A stretch of 64,000 nt of DNA from Timema cristinae (taxonomy: Eukaryota; Arthropoda; Insecta; Phasmatodea; Timematidae): assembly GCA_039000515.1 (NCBI GenBank), contig JBCFYV010000569.1:1-64000 (forward strand). Direction: 5' to 3'. The notes below the pieces were generated by a model, which was given only the letters and a program-made list of their open reading frames with translations, did not search any database and was not told the DNA's origin. Position numbers and translations under genes: made by a program. How positions within the stretch are numbered: position 1 is the stretch's first letter; each line of letters begins with the position of its first letter. Below are positions 33,864-43,563 of the stretch, in pieces.

Positions 33864-34311
33864 GAGGGGGAAGTGAAAGGCAGGGGAACCATTTATTACA
33901 CTCTAACACCGACAGCCATAGCGCGAGGTTCGTGCTGCTTGTTCCGGGACAGTCCATGGTGGTGGAAGAACCAATGTTCATTCTACCACCGACAGCCATA
34001 GCGCGAGGTTCTAATAAACTACAGCACACTAATCAATGAATAAAATTCCAACACCTCTATCCTACCAATTAATCAATTAAAAATAATTAATTTACAATCA
34101 TTAAAATTAATCATCAAGACCCAACATGTCCGGGGTTTGTAGGCGAGGGGGTGGTATGGGTGGGTTGTAGGGGAGGGGAAAGAGGGGCAGGAAGAGGATG
34201 GTAGGGGTTATAGGGGGAGGAGGAGGGGTTTAATAAAGGTAAATCAAGGAACATCTCAATACTATCTCGCGGTATGACGTAGTGGAGGGAAACGCCAATC
34301 GGGATACTTCT
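33864..34311 (-). repeat. Right inverted repeat of the 13.8-kb element
   Basis: Inverse of 20528-21165. It contains two copies of ACCGACAGCCATAGCGCGAGGTTC about 85 bp apart, where the left repeat has one clear and one diverged copy. The ORF at 34114-34359 (minus) and the ORF at 20513-20704 (plus) are the same inverted-repeat DNA (shared IGVSLHYV and SPTNP phrases) and may be chance frames. Confidence 0.75.
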
Positions 34312-34820
34312 GGGAGACTTTAAGTGATTTTGTTTGAATAACACGTAACTTGGTTTCAATAAACTTTTAAAATACCCTAGTTATCAATCTTATAACTAAT
34401 TATTGTAAATTAACCATTAAATCAACGAAATTGTATTCAATTAACATACTTTTATTTTATATTATTACATAAAATGTTATATTCGTTATCAGGGAAACGA
34501 TTTGTAAATTGCTTAAATGAACCATTGTTTGGTTTTAAGAGGGTACATCTCATTATGTTGTGCTTTGAATCTTATTATTGTATTATGTCACATGTCTCAA
34601 TTTAGCATTGGGACAGTTCACTAAATCATCCATGTTCTCAGAATGTCTGGCTATTTATTTATTCAACAATTTCTGGTTGTATTCCTGTTCTACCCCCTTT
34701 ATAATCTTTAGATCCTAGGACACCTACCGACGATCACTGAGTAGGGTAGAAACTTTGACGTCACACAAAAATATAATTATAATCTCTGTACGCACTGGTA
34801 TCAATACACTGTTTGATAGG
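34312..34820. other. Gap between the two large elements
   Basis: AT-rich, probably intron sequence of the fatty acid synthase-like gene. No exon recognised. GATAGG at 34815-34820 is the left half of the Polinton target duplication. Confidence 0.5.
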
Positions 34821-35205
34821 AGTAGTAAGAGGGCGATTATATCTAGTTTTACGTCACTGTTTATAAAATAATATTAACTGCGTCTGTGAGTGACTTCAGT
34901 CTTTAGTGACGTCTGTGAGTCAGGTGGTCAGCCTTGGTGATGCCGTCAGCCTGTGTATGGTGACGTCCCGGAATGCATTTGATCTAGACGTCACATTATA
35001 TATTAGATTTGAATGAATTATAATATTAAGTGCCAGAGGGTGGTAGCTATGCTAGAGATATAGTGACGTCGATAGTATTGTGACGTCAGCCTGTGTGACG
35101 TCCCGGAATTCATTTGATCTAGACATCCCAGAATGTATTTGATCTAGACGTCACATTAGATTTGAATGAATAATAATATCAAGTGCCGAGGTACAGTTAT
35201 TGTAT
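34821..35205 (+). repeat. Polinton left terminal inverted repeat
   Basis: Matches 51181-51534 in inverse over nearly its full length. It holds about eight GACGTC or ACGTCA hexamers, several within TGACGTC, like CRE/ATF sites. The left copy has a small extra duplication (GAATGTATTTGATCTAGACGTC) absent on the right. Confidence 0.95.
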
Positions 35206-36096
35206 TATGACATTAGGACGTTTGAATAATCACTAAAAAGTTATATATTGATCTTACTACGAATATATAATTTAAATGAGAGGGAAATATTAATAGAAAA
35301 TAAAAAATAAGTACAAGTTTTTTCACATTTAATTATAATAAAAAAAATGGGTGTATGTAATTATGTACGCGCGTGAGAAGTTATACTTCTTTGGCATCAT
35401 TAAATAAATATTAAAAATTAATATTTTAATTTGATGTTCGATTACAATTTTTATCACAAATTTTTTATTAAATGTTTTATTAATTTTATTTCTTTATTTT
35501 GTAAATATTAAATAACCAATAATAAATATTTAACAATAATAATTTAATAATATTTAGTATTAATGATGGTAAATAATAATATTTTAATTTATATCAATAA
35601 ATAATGCATACGGATAGTTAACCTCAATTATATTGGAGCACTTGAAAAAGTTTATAGGAACAATTTTTATCACTTATATTTACGAATAGTAAATAATATT
35701 AATCAAAATATTCAATTTAAATCACTAGGGAATATTATTTATTAGCACATATATTATTCGCACTTGTATGAAACTAAAACACGTGTGGTGAATGTAGAAA
35801 CTAGAAACATGTGGATAAATATTATATATATGAAAACAGTGATCAGAGGCGACGAGCGTACCAACATGCGCGACTAACAGAGGTTCAATTTCTATTTTGT
35901 TGGTAGCTTTTTTTTCGAGACTTAATGAGCGGTTTAACTTCAACCTGTTACATTTGTATTACAGTGATGCGCATGCATCTTAAAATTTCACTCTCATAAT
36001 TTTTTCATAACGCGCCTAAATAAGTATAACTTCAAAAATATACATATTTCACAATTTATTATTGTTATCCATAAAAATAAAAAGATCGTCAAACTG
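35206..36096. other. AT-rich Polinton end region, no gene seen
   Basis: Strongly AT-rich. The short minus-strand frame at 35725-35943 has no homologue that I recognise. Confidence 0.6.
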
Positions 36097-36615
36097 TTAT
36101 AGATAGTCAAAATATGGGATAGGATCGGATGGGTCTACAAACGATATGGAGGCGAGGGTATTGTCTATGAACATCGATACATTAGGGTGATTTAGATATT
36201 TTACATGGCGTGTGATATATTTTTCAAGATTGTACAGAGTTTTTAATTCGTCCGTAGACAGGTAGATCTGAATGTTTTTTTTATCACTCAGACACAATTT
36301 TCACACGCCGAAAAGTTTTTTCAGCACAATGTTAAAGTCGTCCATGCTTGACTCAAAGTATACACACGTCTGCACACAGTCGGACCAAAAGGGCATTTCT
36401 TTGACGAAAAGGTTCCATTGCGCGACGGTGAGTATTAGACGATTAGAATTTGATGAAAACATCACGTGAGCGTAAAAGTTGCGGTCAGGGAAGAGGCCCA
36501 CAGCCACGTGTTTGTTCTGTTTGTCTTTTAGGTAGAAAGTCTTGGTTAGCAACGACGACGACGATGGTTGTGAATCATCCTGCACCATATTACAGCTGCA
36601 CGTCACCTTCTTCAT
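36097..36615 (-). pseudogene. Polinton hypothetical protein with one in-frame TGA
   Basis: The ATG at 36615 opens MKKVTCSCNMVQDD. A single frame runs about 172 codons to 36097 except for one TGA at 36301-36303. Beyond the TGA the frame stays open for 66 codons, with a DELKTLYNLEKY helix-like stretch, so it was one gene. I do not recognise the family. It is the leftmost gene of the element and points to the left end. Confidence 0.6.
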
Positions 36616-36721
36616 CGCTGTCTGCGTCTAGATTGATGACCTGTAATCAACAGTCGTCACAATTAAAGGTAGTATCGTGGTCGTCGTCGTCGTCGTCGGT
36701 GATTGGACAAAATTTATACAA

Positions 36722-37127
36722 TTACTCGGCGCTGTGAAATCTGACGAATCGTGCCAGAGCGTTTGCATTTTTTAACGTGCACGGGGTGATGTCGGGACAA
36801 GGGGCGGTACACCCCCAACAATTAGAGTTGATCAAATCAACAAAGGGACATTTATAGTCCTCGAGTAGTGGAATGAATGTCCGGCCTGTGAGACGGGACA
36901 AGAAATTCCCTTTTTGTTTATTATATGCGTAAGGCACGAAGGCTTTATCTAAATTTTGTTTTAGAATTGGAACCAATTTGGAGTAGCACAGTGCGTTGGT
37001 TTTATTGAATTGATAGCACGAGGATTGTTTTCTCGTCGATGAAAACTATGGCTAGCTCGGTGACCACCCACTCCTTTTTCGAGTTTACGATAAATGAAAA
37101 ATCAAAAATCGCCGACAAGATGTTCAT
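36722..37127 (-). pseudogene. Polinton hypothetical protein, frameshifted
   Basis: The ATG at 37125-37127 opens MNILSAIFDFSFIVNSKKEW. That frame stops near 37004. A second frame, open from about 37010 to 36722, continues with NALCYSKLVPILKQNL and a Cys-containing tail (NCWGCTAPCPD). One indel near 37005-37040 accounts for the break. I cannot name the family. It follows the protease gene by 35 bp. Confidence 0.55.
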
Positions 37128-37161
37128 CTGTCAGATAATTGAATACAAATGATAAATAAAA

Positions 37162-37662
37162 TTATAGTATACCTTTTATATCTAATGCTGGAATACACGT
37201 CTGGAGACCGCTGCTAGTACACCTTGGACAGCGTCCAAAGCGAAGTTTGAACAGTGTGTCGGCCAGTCGGTCGTTCTTGCACAAGTTGGCGGATGAGAAC
37301 AAGTCTGTGAATCTCCTCAGGCTCCAGCCGGTGTCCTTGGCAACGGCAAATAGACAGCAATAGTGCCCGCACCCACAGGAGGCTATAGCTTGGAGTCGTT
37401 TGCAGTTGTACGTCCATCGTGTCGAGTGTTTATTCAAGAATATAGTCATCGCTAAGCTCGGTCGTCTGGCATATGTTACAAAATACTCCCCAAATTTGGG
37501 AAAATATAGAACCACCCAATGAGAACCGGGTTTAGTGTGAGGGTCTAGATTGACCACAAATAAGGCGGGACGAGTGAAATTTTGAGGTAATTTGTCCGAA
37601 GGAAATGTCCCTTTATAGATTGAAATTTTGTGCAGCAGTGTGTCTATTTGATGAGAATTCAT
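37162..37662 (-). CDS. Adenovirus-type cysteine protease (Polinton PRO)
   Basis: An intact 166-aa frame opens MNSHQIDTLLHK. The catalytic-His block GSHWVVLYF lies at about residues 46-54. The catalytic-Cys block is CGCGHYCCLFA at about 96-106. Together these place it in the Ulp1/adenain (C5/C48-like) fold that matures capsid proteins. The acidic member of the triad normally sits in an EYFDSYG-like strand; here it reads EYFVTYA, with Val where Asp/Glu is expected, so activity is doubtful. It lies directly downstream of the capsid gene with 4 bp between them, as expected for a late-gene cluster. Confidence 0.88.
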   Translation of the reverse strand: MNSHQIDTLLHKISIYKGTFPSDKLPQNFTRPALFVVNLDPHTKPGSHWVVLYFPKFGEYFVTYARRPSLAMTIFLNKHSTRWTYNCKRLQAIASCGCGHYCCLFAVAKDTGWSLRRFTDLFSSANLCKNDRLADTLFKLRFGRCPRCTSSGLQTCIPALDIKGIL

Positions 37663-37666
37663 GGTG

Positions 37667-38947
37667 TTAATAATTAATTTTCACCTCCCGATTAGAATCT
37701 ATCGACACCGTCCCCTCGTACTCAGAGTAAAACAAACAGGTTATGGGGGTGTCAAGGTCTGTCTTGAACTGTAACTCAAATCTCACGTTCCCCTCTGTCT
37801 GAAGGCTGGTGTGCGAGTCCTGTCCTGCACTGTCGGGAGTCAAGTCGAAGGCCAACATAAAGTAACCTTTATTGAACATGTCTCGCGTGATTAAATGCCC
37901 GTTGTTTTGATGGTGTATGCCCAATCCCGAAAACAATGTGTCATAGGCGAGGGTGGACGTGCTGACGTCAAAATTTATCAAAATGGGCAAATGTTTTTGG
38001 ATTACATTTACATATAGGACGAAACGATCAAGGTTTCTAAAAATGAGTTGAAACGGATTCGTGTTCAAACTGCCCACAAACGCATCGTTTGACACCATTG
38101 TGAATAAAAAATTTTAGGGATAACCCCTTGATTAATATTGTTTAAAATCACAGACTTGGATCCTTTGGTTACGGTCACAGTCTTGACGTCCACTCGATTG
38201 AGGTGGTATTGGGCAAGCTTTCGTAATAGTGTCTTTTCTATAGCGAGTGAAATAGTCGGTGACACTTCCACGTGTTTCACAAAGAGGGTGGCGTCTAAAA
38301 TTTTCAACCGCACGTTGGTATTTAAATTGTACGCGTCGGCGAGCAGATAAAACTATCTTTTTTGCGAATTAATTTAACGCGCAACGATACATTTTTCAAT
38401 AGCAAATGTGAAATATTAAATATGTCGGCGTGTAAACGTCCCACCAAGTCGACCGGATGTTTTAACAAGTCTAATCTCGTGGCGAAGCCTTTGTTCTCTA
38501 TGGATGCAGCGAGTTCACCGTTAGCGGCAAGGGTATCCAAAAACCACATTACCATTCACTAGGTGGGTGTCGGAGGCGTCTCTACCGTAATTAGTTAAAG
38601 TCTCTAAATAAGCCCTGTAGTCATAGTTGTCGGTCGAGGTTGTAATAGGTGTTTCGTTGAGAGAGATATTGATTTGACTAAATAAAGAATTTAAGAAGTT
38701 GTTGACGCATCCGATTTTATTGTCGGCTGCGACCGGTGTCCCGTCCCTTTCACCAGTTGAATACGAAGATATAATTTAGTCGAAGAGAGGTCTCGTAAGT
38801 ATTCGCCGTCTCCAGGGCAAAAAACTCTAATTGAGCGTCATTGTCCAAGGAAGTGATGGGTTTGTATTCGACCACTTTTATATTTTTAATTACCGTTTGA
38901 ATGCATTTTTCGTCGAAAAGATCGAGTTCTCTTTTTGAACACTCCAT
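37667..38947 (-). pseudogene. Polinton major capsid protein (F54H12.2-like), multiply frameshifted
   Basis: The ATG at 38945-38947 opens MECSKRELDLF, the standard N-terminus of this double-jelly-roll capsid family. Pieces in successive frames follow in order: a TSLFSQ-like stretch near 38650 (NFLNSLFSQINISLNE), LVGRLHADIFN near 38460, ILDATLFVKHVEVSP near 38290, then the C-terminal piece (37667-38098) with FDLTPDSAGQDSHTSLQ. Frame changes fall near 38755, 38555, 38345 and 38105. It would form the icosahedral shell. About 425 codons fits the family length, so the gene was complete before decay. The close-spaced indels could also partly reflect assembly error. Confidence 0.92.
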
Positions 38948-38954
38948 AATTAAT

Positions 38955-39290
38955 CTAAAATATCTTTTTTAGCTCTCTTGTTCCCTCTTGTTCTGGCGCC
39001 CCCTTCGAATGAAGTCGTTTACGCTTTTTTACCCTTTTTAAGCCACGTCCCTCAACCACCTAAGTGACGCGCTTTTAAACTATATCAACGACTTTTTGAC
39101 CAGGTTCGCGTGTCGCTTTGTCGGCCAGAATGTGCGAACTTGTTGGTAACGCTTGTTTTCCCACCGCTTTCGCTCCCCTCATAAACAACGGTTTGACAAA
39201 TCGAAATAATCCACCCAAATCGATCCGAGGCCACGGTCCCTCGGCATTTTATAACTGGTATGATAGACGGGACCGATGTTTTCTCTCTCT
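38955..39290 (-). pseudogene. Small basic Polinton protein (GGLFRFVKP family), broken
   Basis: On the minus strand, one frame has LGGLFRFVKPLFMRGAKAV followed by a helix and a Lys/Arg-rich tail. This is a small protein seen in many Polintons next to the capsid genes. A frame change separates it from an upstream YHTSYKMPRDRG stretch, and two stops interrupt the tail. The basic, membrane-active-looking composition resembles adenovirus-type minor core or cement proteins, but that role is inference. Confidence 0.65.
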
Positions 39291-39336
39291 CTCTCTCTCC
39301 ATTGTTAAAACTAAGTCAAATTACTACTCCCCGTTT

Positions 39337-40260
39337 CTATTTATCTAGTTTTTTTTTCTCTAAATTTAAAACCGTTATGGTGGGCACGGGACCCGATTGG
39401 AAATTCACTCGTTCGCCAAATTTTGTGTATAAGCCTATACTTATAGAGTCAAAATTACATTTCTCGATGGGAAAATAGAATATAGGAAAGAACACGTGAT
39501 GTGCGGTGGTGAAGGGGAAACTGTATGATTCTAATCCATCTTACATGCGAGTCGCCTAGCAACTGTGGTCCTATAATGTTGTGTACACAAAGACGGGCTC
39601 CGTTTCGATTGAACTAGATCCGGGTAGTTTACGATTAGGTCGCAAAAAGACCCCCTTAATATCGTCGCTCATTAAATCCCTCATATGTGTATTAACCGCA
39701 TTAAGTGACTCTATGCTGGGTAGTCTATTTAGAATGGTTGTAATTAAGTCTCCGATGCCCACATAAAGACGAACAGGAAATTCTATTTTAAATTTTCTTT
39801 TCGCCACCGTAAATGAAATTGTGTTTTGAATCGTGTAGTTATGGGTGACTTCTCGGGCGTCCATGCACCCTTTTGTTTTTTAATCTCAGTTAACATTGTT
39901 TAATCGCGAAGAATGTACCATTGAAATTCGGATATTAAAACCTCTAGATCGCCTTTATCACATATCGAGCTCTTAATTTTATTATAAAGCTCCTTAAAGG
40001 AGATGAAATCTTGTTGAGGAAACGAAACATGGCCCACTTGGTAACTACGACGTTTGCGGTCAATTCTTTATCTTTGGATAAAATGTTATCTTCGAGACTT
40101 TCAAAATCCACGGGATAAGATAATTCAGCTAGTCCAACCTCCCACCGGTCGTTTTCTAGCCTATGAACTGTGCCAATTTTGTAGTATAGTAAGAGAGTGT
40201 ATTATTCTCGTAATATTCGGCGCTCGAATCCGGCGGCAGTGCTACATAAAACTGACTCAC
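39337..40260 (-). pseudogene. Polinton minor capsid/penton-like protein, frameshifted
   Basis: The frame begins at GTG 40258-40260 (SQFYVALPPDSSAEYY), where the family has ATG, so the start codon itself may be mutated. A frame change near 40165 leads to a DRWEVGLAELSYP block, the hallmark N-terminal motif. Later pieces include FKELYNKIKSS, the open 97-aa frame 39571-39864, and a C-terminal QLLGDSHVRW block followed by a FDSISIGLY strand. The stop is at 39337. The family is thought to be the single-jelly-roll vertex protein of Polintons. At least three frame changes make this copy inactive. Confidence 0.8.
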
Positions 40261-40272
40261 ATTTGTTTAGTG

Positions 40273-41226
40273 TTAGACGCAACCACCTAGCTGTTGAAAG
40301 AACTGTTGTATCCTTTCCACTTGACTAGATTTATGTTGAATGCCTTTAATCCGCTTACTCAGTACTATTTTATCTATTTTAATAATCGTTGGACGACGCA
40401 CGCGAACTAGTTCGTAGTTATAAAAATGTTCCTCAATAGGCCACCCCTGGAGATCCTGTAACGAATAGACCGGTTGGGGAAGTCTAGGAATTACTTTAAC
40501 TATGCTAAATATTTCTCGTGTAAAATTAGCCTCGTATCCTTTGTCAAAAATCATTTTTCCTTTACTTATGCGCACATGATCGCCTACCTTGAACAAAATT
40601 TTCCCTATTTTAATTTTAACCCACTGCTTTCGGAGCCGCAATAGTATTTTAAGTACGTGAATAGGCTTGACTGAAGCCGGAGCCATTCCTATAATCGAAT
40701 GAAAACTAGCGTTATAATTTTGAACTAGCTTGCCCATCACATCGACGTAGTTGTGAGTGTTGAATGCGATGAAATATTTCAACATTTTAGTTTTCAGTGT
40801 GCGATTGAAACGTTCCACGACGGCCCCCTTTATATCTGGATTATGAAAATGATAGAAATGAACTCCCGCTTGTTTCAAAAAGGTTCTAAATTTAGAATTT
40901 AAAAATTCCCTACCCTTGTCCGTCTGAATCGAAAGGGGGCGTCTTTCCTTAAAAATCTGTTTTATAGCCACGGTGATGTCTGCGCCCGAATTTGTTCTAA
41001 GCGGGATAGACCACGCGTATTTTGAAAATACATCAATAATGTTTAGAATATAGTTGACGCCTCGGTTGTCCTTAATTAAAGCTCTCATATCTACTAGATC
41101 TATCTCCCACACATCGTTGATATTGGCGACTCTGTACGGGTTACGTGGGAACCTTTTTCTTAAACTACGGTGAAGAGTGTACGCATCCTGCCCGGTTAAC
41201 CATTCGTCTACTTTTATTTTATCCAA
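40273..41226 (-). CDS. Polinton retroviral-type integrase
   Basis: An intact 317-aa frame. The rve core is clear: first Asp in VWEIDLVDM, second Asp in SIQTDKGREF, Glu in AVVERFNRTLK. The C-terminal part has a KVGDHVRISKGK strand pair typical of the SH3-like domain. The start shown is an ATG, but upstream N-terminal zinc-finger residues are not visible, so the protein may have lost its extreme N-terminus. It would join the element to new sites with a 6-bp duplication. It is the only core gene with all catalytic residues in one open frame. Confidence 0.95.
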   Translation of the reverse strand: MDKIKVDEWLTGQDAYTLHRSLRKRFPRNPYRVANINDVWEIDLVDMRALIKDNRGVNYILNIIDVFSKYAWSIPLRTNSGADITVAIKQIFKERRPLSIQTDKGREFLNSKFRTFLKQAGVHFYHFHNPDIKGAVVERFNRTLKTKMLKYFIAFNTHNYVDVMGKLVQNYNASFHSIIGMAPASVKPIHVLKILLRLRKQWVKIKIGKILFKVGDHVRISKGKMIFDKGYEANFTREIFSIVKVIPRLPQPVYSLQDLQGWPIEEHFYNYELVRVRRPTIIKIDKIVLSKRIKGIQHKSSQVERIQQFFQQLGGCV

Positions 41227-41229
41227 CCG

Positions 41230-41760
41230 ACTAGTCTTTTTAAGTTTTTTTGCAGGCGAAAGGCCGAAGGCCGTGGGAGATTGTAATATAATTTTTTCAA
41301 CGTGGCGCTCATCTGAGCGTGTTCCAACGTGGTCTGGCGGGAAAAAGTTTAGAAATGACTGTTTAATATTTCAAACATCTACTGGACGTTATATTCGCGT
41401 TAGGATCAAAATTTTGTCGATGAGCACTCGTGGCAATTAGTATGTCTTTATATTTTTTTAATCACTCTCTGTAATTATATCTTTATTTACGTTTCTTTTG
41501 GTCAACAACTCCCAAAGTCCTTGCGTGCCTTTATAGTGTGTGTTACCCAGGTATATATCGTTATCGTCTACGGTGAAACTCGAATTGCCTATTTTAAAAG
41601 TATCCCCCTCTTTTCTAATTCCAAATATAGGGTCTGTAGACACTCTCTGGTAGACGTAAGGTGATAAATATTTTCCTGCTATTCTGCCGAATAGGTGGGA
41701 GGAACCTGTTTCAATTTCATCAAATTCTGAAATAGGCACAAAATACGACTCACCTTCCAC
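41230..41760 (-). pseudogene. Conserved Polinton protein (GLWELLT family), C-terminus frameshifted
   Basis: A 100-aa frame (41458-41760) carries FGIRKEGDTFKIG and KGTQGLWELLTKR, a strand-turn pattern found in a conserved but uncharacterised Polinton protein. After its stop, other frames continue with short family-like pieces (SAHRQNFDP) down to about 41230, just before the integrase start. The function is unknown. Confidence 0.65.
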
Positions 41761-41784
41761 CCACCCACCCTCCTTCTCTGGCTA

Positions 41785-42152
41785 GTCTACAACACTAATA
41801 GGACTGCTTTGATATGTGGCCTCGTCTGAAATGAATCGAGGTGGAACCGGCTGTCTCCTAACTAAAGGTCGTTTTCTTTTTACTTTTCGTGTACCTCGTG
41901 CAAGGTCGACCGGTCTACGTTTTAATACTGCGTGGCCCACGATGGGTATTTTAATTGGTTGTTTCGCTCTCTCCTGTTTGTTAAATAACTCTGTTGATGC
42001 TTTCTTAAATTAGCCAATATTTGATGATCGTCAATTTTTTTTCTAGATTTCAGAATATTTTTCATCTGTACATAGTCGGTGTCGGTGTCGTCATCGTGTT
42101 TATCGCGAAAAAGATCGGGTGGTACGAGAAGCATCTGTTTAAGTTGTGACAT
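41785..42152 (-). pseudogene. Polinton hypothetical protein (MLLVPP), frameshifted
   Basis: The ATG at 42150-42152 gives MSQLKQMLLVPPDLF and an acidic/charged helical region. A frame change near 41960 moves to a second frame with KRKRPLVRRQPVPPRF that ends at about 41785. Small proteins starting with this pattern and ending in a basic tail are common beside the ATPase and basic protein in Polintons. The function is unknown. Confidence 0.6.
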
Positions 42153-42153
42153 A

Positions 42154-42477
42154 TTATTTAAACAATGCCCCGACAAGAGCGGAAAGAATATCCGGTAGAA
42201 TGACGCTTAGGAAGCCACCCGATTGAACGAAAATATTTCTTTTTCTCTTCAACGAAACACCGCTGCTAGCCAATTTCCGCATACAGTTTTTATGATTTAT
42301 TAATTTTCGCTTATTTCTTTTACTAGTTTTAATATTATTGTTTAATATGTTTAACGAATATTCGCCAAGGGTTGTTATAACATCTGGGTCGACGACTTTA
42401 AGAATAGCTTTGCGCAATTTAGGACTAGCCGTTTTCAACACCCGCAGTACGTGTCTATTTTTCTTGACTAGTTTCAT
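42154..42477 (-). CDS. Small very basic Polinton protein, 107 aa
   Basis: The first true ATG (42475-42477) gives MKLVKKNRHVLRVL. The protein is Lys/Arg-rich with the phrase KLASSGVSLKRKR and ends in a hydrophobic GGFLSVILPDILSALVG segment. This layout, a DNA-binding-like body with a hydrophobic C-terminus, is a conserved Polinton family. It may be a core or membrane-active virion protein, by analogy only. It overlaps the ATPase end by 23 bp and is separated by 1 bp from the next gene. Confidence 0.75.
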   Translation of the reverse strand: MKLVKKNRHVLRVLKTASPKLRKAILKVVDPDVITTLGEYSLNILNNNIKTSKRNKRKLINHKNCMRKLASSGVSLKRKRNIFVQSGGFLSVILPDILSALVGALFK

Positions 42478-43095
42478 CTTGTAGTCTAGTGGGGACTTTG
42501 CAAACAGTGTCAAATATGTCCGTTTTTAAGCGCAAGCGTTCGTCCGCGTTTTGACTCAGATCAAAGAGTAAATACCCGTGAGGTGATTCGGTTGCTTTCC
42601 TATAGATTCTTTGTATTTCGGATGTGTTATCCGGATAAACTTGTCTAGCTAGATAGTTTATCTCTCTTTGATCACGCGAGTTTTTAAACACCACAATGTA
42701 TTTAGCGTTTAGCGAGATGTCACGAGACTTATTTCCCTGATGGAAAAGATTTTGTGTGATCAGAATAACCGATAGGTTTCTATAATGACTACCCTTGGTA
42801 AAAAGTTCGCTCACTTTGTTCGAATACACCTCGTTCATTAAATCGTCCAGCACGATGAGTTGAGGCGTGGCCTTAGTTTTAAAATTGAAATTTTCCGGTA
42901 CACTTTTTTGTAGTGTGACGTGGTGTTGACTTGAGGGAATAGAATTTCTCTCGCTGAAACACCATAGAATTCTATCAAATTAATCCACTCTGCACACCTG
43001 TTTTAAATTAATAGAAAATTCTCTACAAAAGTAGTTTTCCCCCAATTAGACGGTCCCGCTAATATCAGTGAGAATGGGTATACAAACACAGACAT
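42455..43095 (-). pseudogene. Packaging ATPase (FtsK/HerA type), frameshifted
   Basis: The ATG at 43093-43095 gives MSVFVYPFSL, followed by the Walker A block AGPSNWGKTTF. A frame change lies near 43015-42855. The downstream frame has the Walker B region IVLDDLMNEVY, the ITQNLFHQG sensor-like block and FKNSRDQREINYLARQ, all standard for the A32-like genome-packaging ATPase of Polintons and related viruses. The frame breaks between Walker A and Walker B make it inactive. Confidence 0.9.
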
Positions 43096-43140
43096 CGATG
43101 TGCACTCGACTATTTTTGCTTTAAAACTAAAAAGTAAAAA

Positions 43141-43545
43141 TTACGATTTCATATTTATAGTAGTGGTGGTGGTGGTGGGTGGTTTCGACGAACCAAGATA
43201 TTTTACGTTCGAAATCGTACAAATTGAATTAAATTTTTTATATTTATGGCCGAAAAATTTACCATAATTATGATGGATCCTGGGAGGGACACCCCTAGTG
43301 TATCAAATCAATAACAAGTTTTTTATCTACAATTACCATTTTAAAAAATTTCGTCCCCTTTACATAAATTATAGTAGAGGCGAGAGAGAGTGGCCAGACA
43401 TTTTTAAAATTATATCAAATTTATTGGTGCTCATATCACCGCGTCGTCCCAATGCATACCGTGATGATTATATGTGAGCCAATCACAATGTTTTTTTGAA
43501 TATGCCGCGGTAATTTTGTATAGGAATATGGCCGGTGAAGCTTTA
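43141..43545 (-). repeat. Degenerate upstream copy of a duplicated Polinton segment
   Basis: It resembles 43561-43960 in order: a GGTGGTGG run, CCAACGAACCA-like, a GAATTAAA(C/T)TTTTTATA block, ACATAAATTATAG, GTGAGCCAATCACA and GCGG(G/T)ATAATTTTG. The partner encodes a conserved gene; this copy has no open frame. It is a tandem duplication of about 400 bp, one copy eroded. Confidence 0.7.
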
Positions 43546-43563
43546 AAAAATAAAAAATTACTA

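Larger units (their letters stand above)
20528..34311. mobile_element. Large inverted-repeat-bounded element of unknown class
   Basis: Sequence at 20528-21165 is repeated in inverted orientation at 33864-34311, so a 13.8-kb unit is bounded by inverted repeats. The outer ends read AGTAGT on the left and, in inverse, AGAAGT on the right. That is similar to the AGTAGT start of the Polinton next door. I found no matching target duplication (TTTTGG versus GGGAGA). Inside are small unfamiliar genes with a TATA box, duplicated modules, a dUTPase-like fragment and later insertions. I saw no polymerase, integrase or capsid gene. It may be a decayed or non-autonomous relative of a virus-like DNA element, or a rearranged host segment. 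Confidence 0.55.

Noticed and set aside
34114..34359. Gene in the right inverted repeat matching the frame at 20513-20704
   Set aside because: The match is explained by the inverted repeat itself, and the frames are short with Pro-rich low-complexity sequence.
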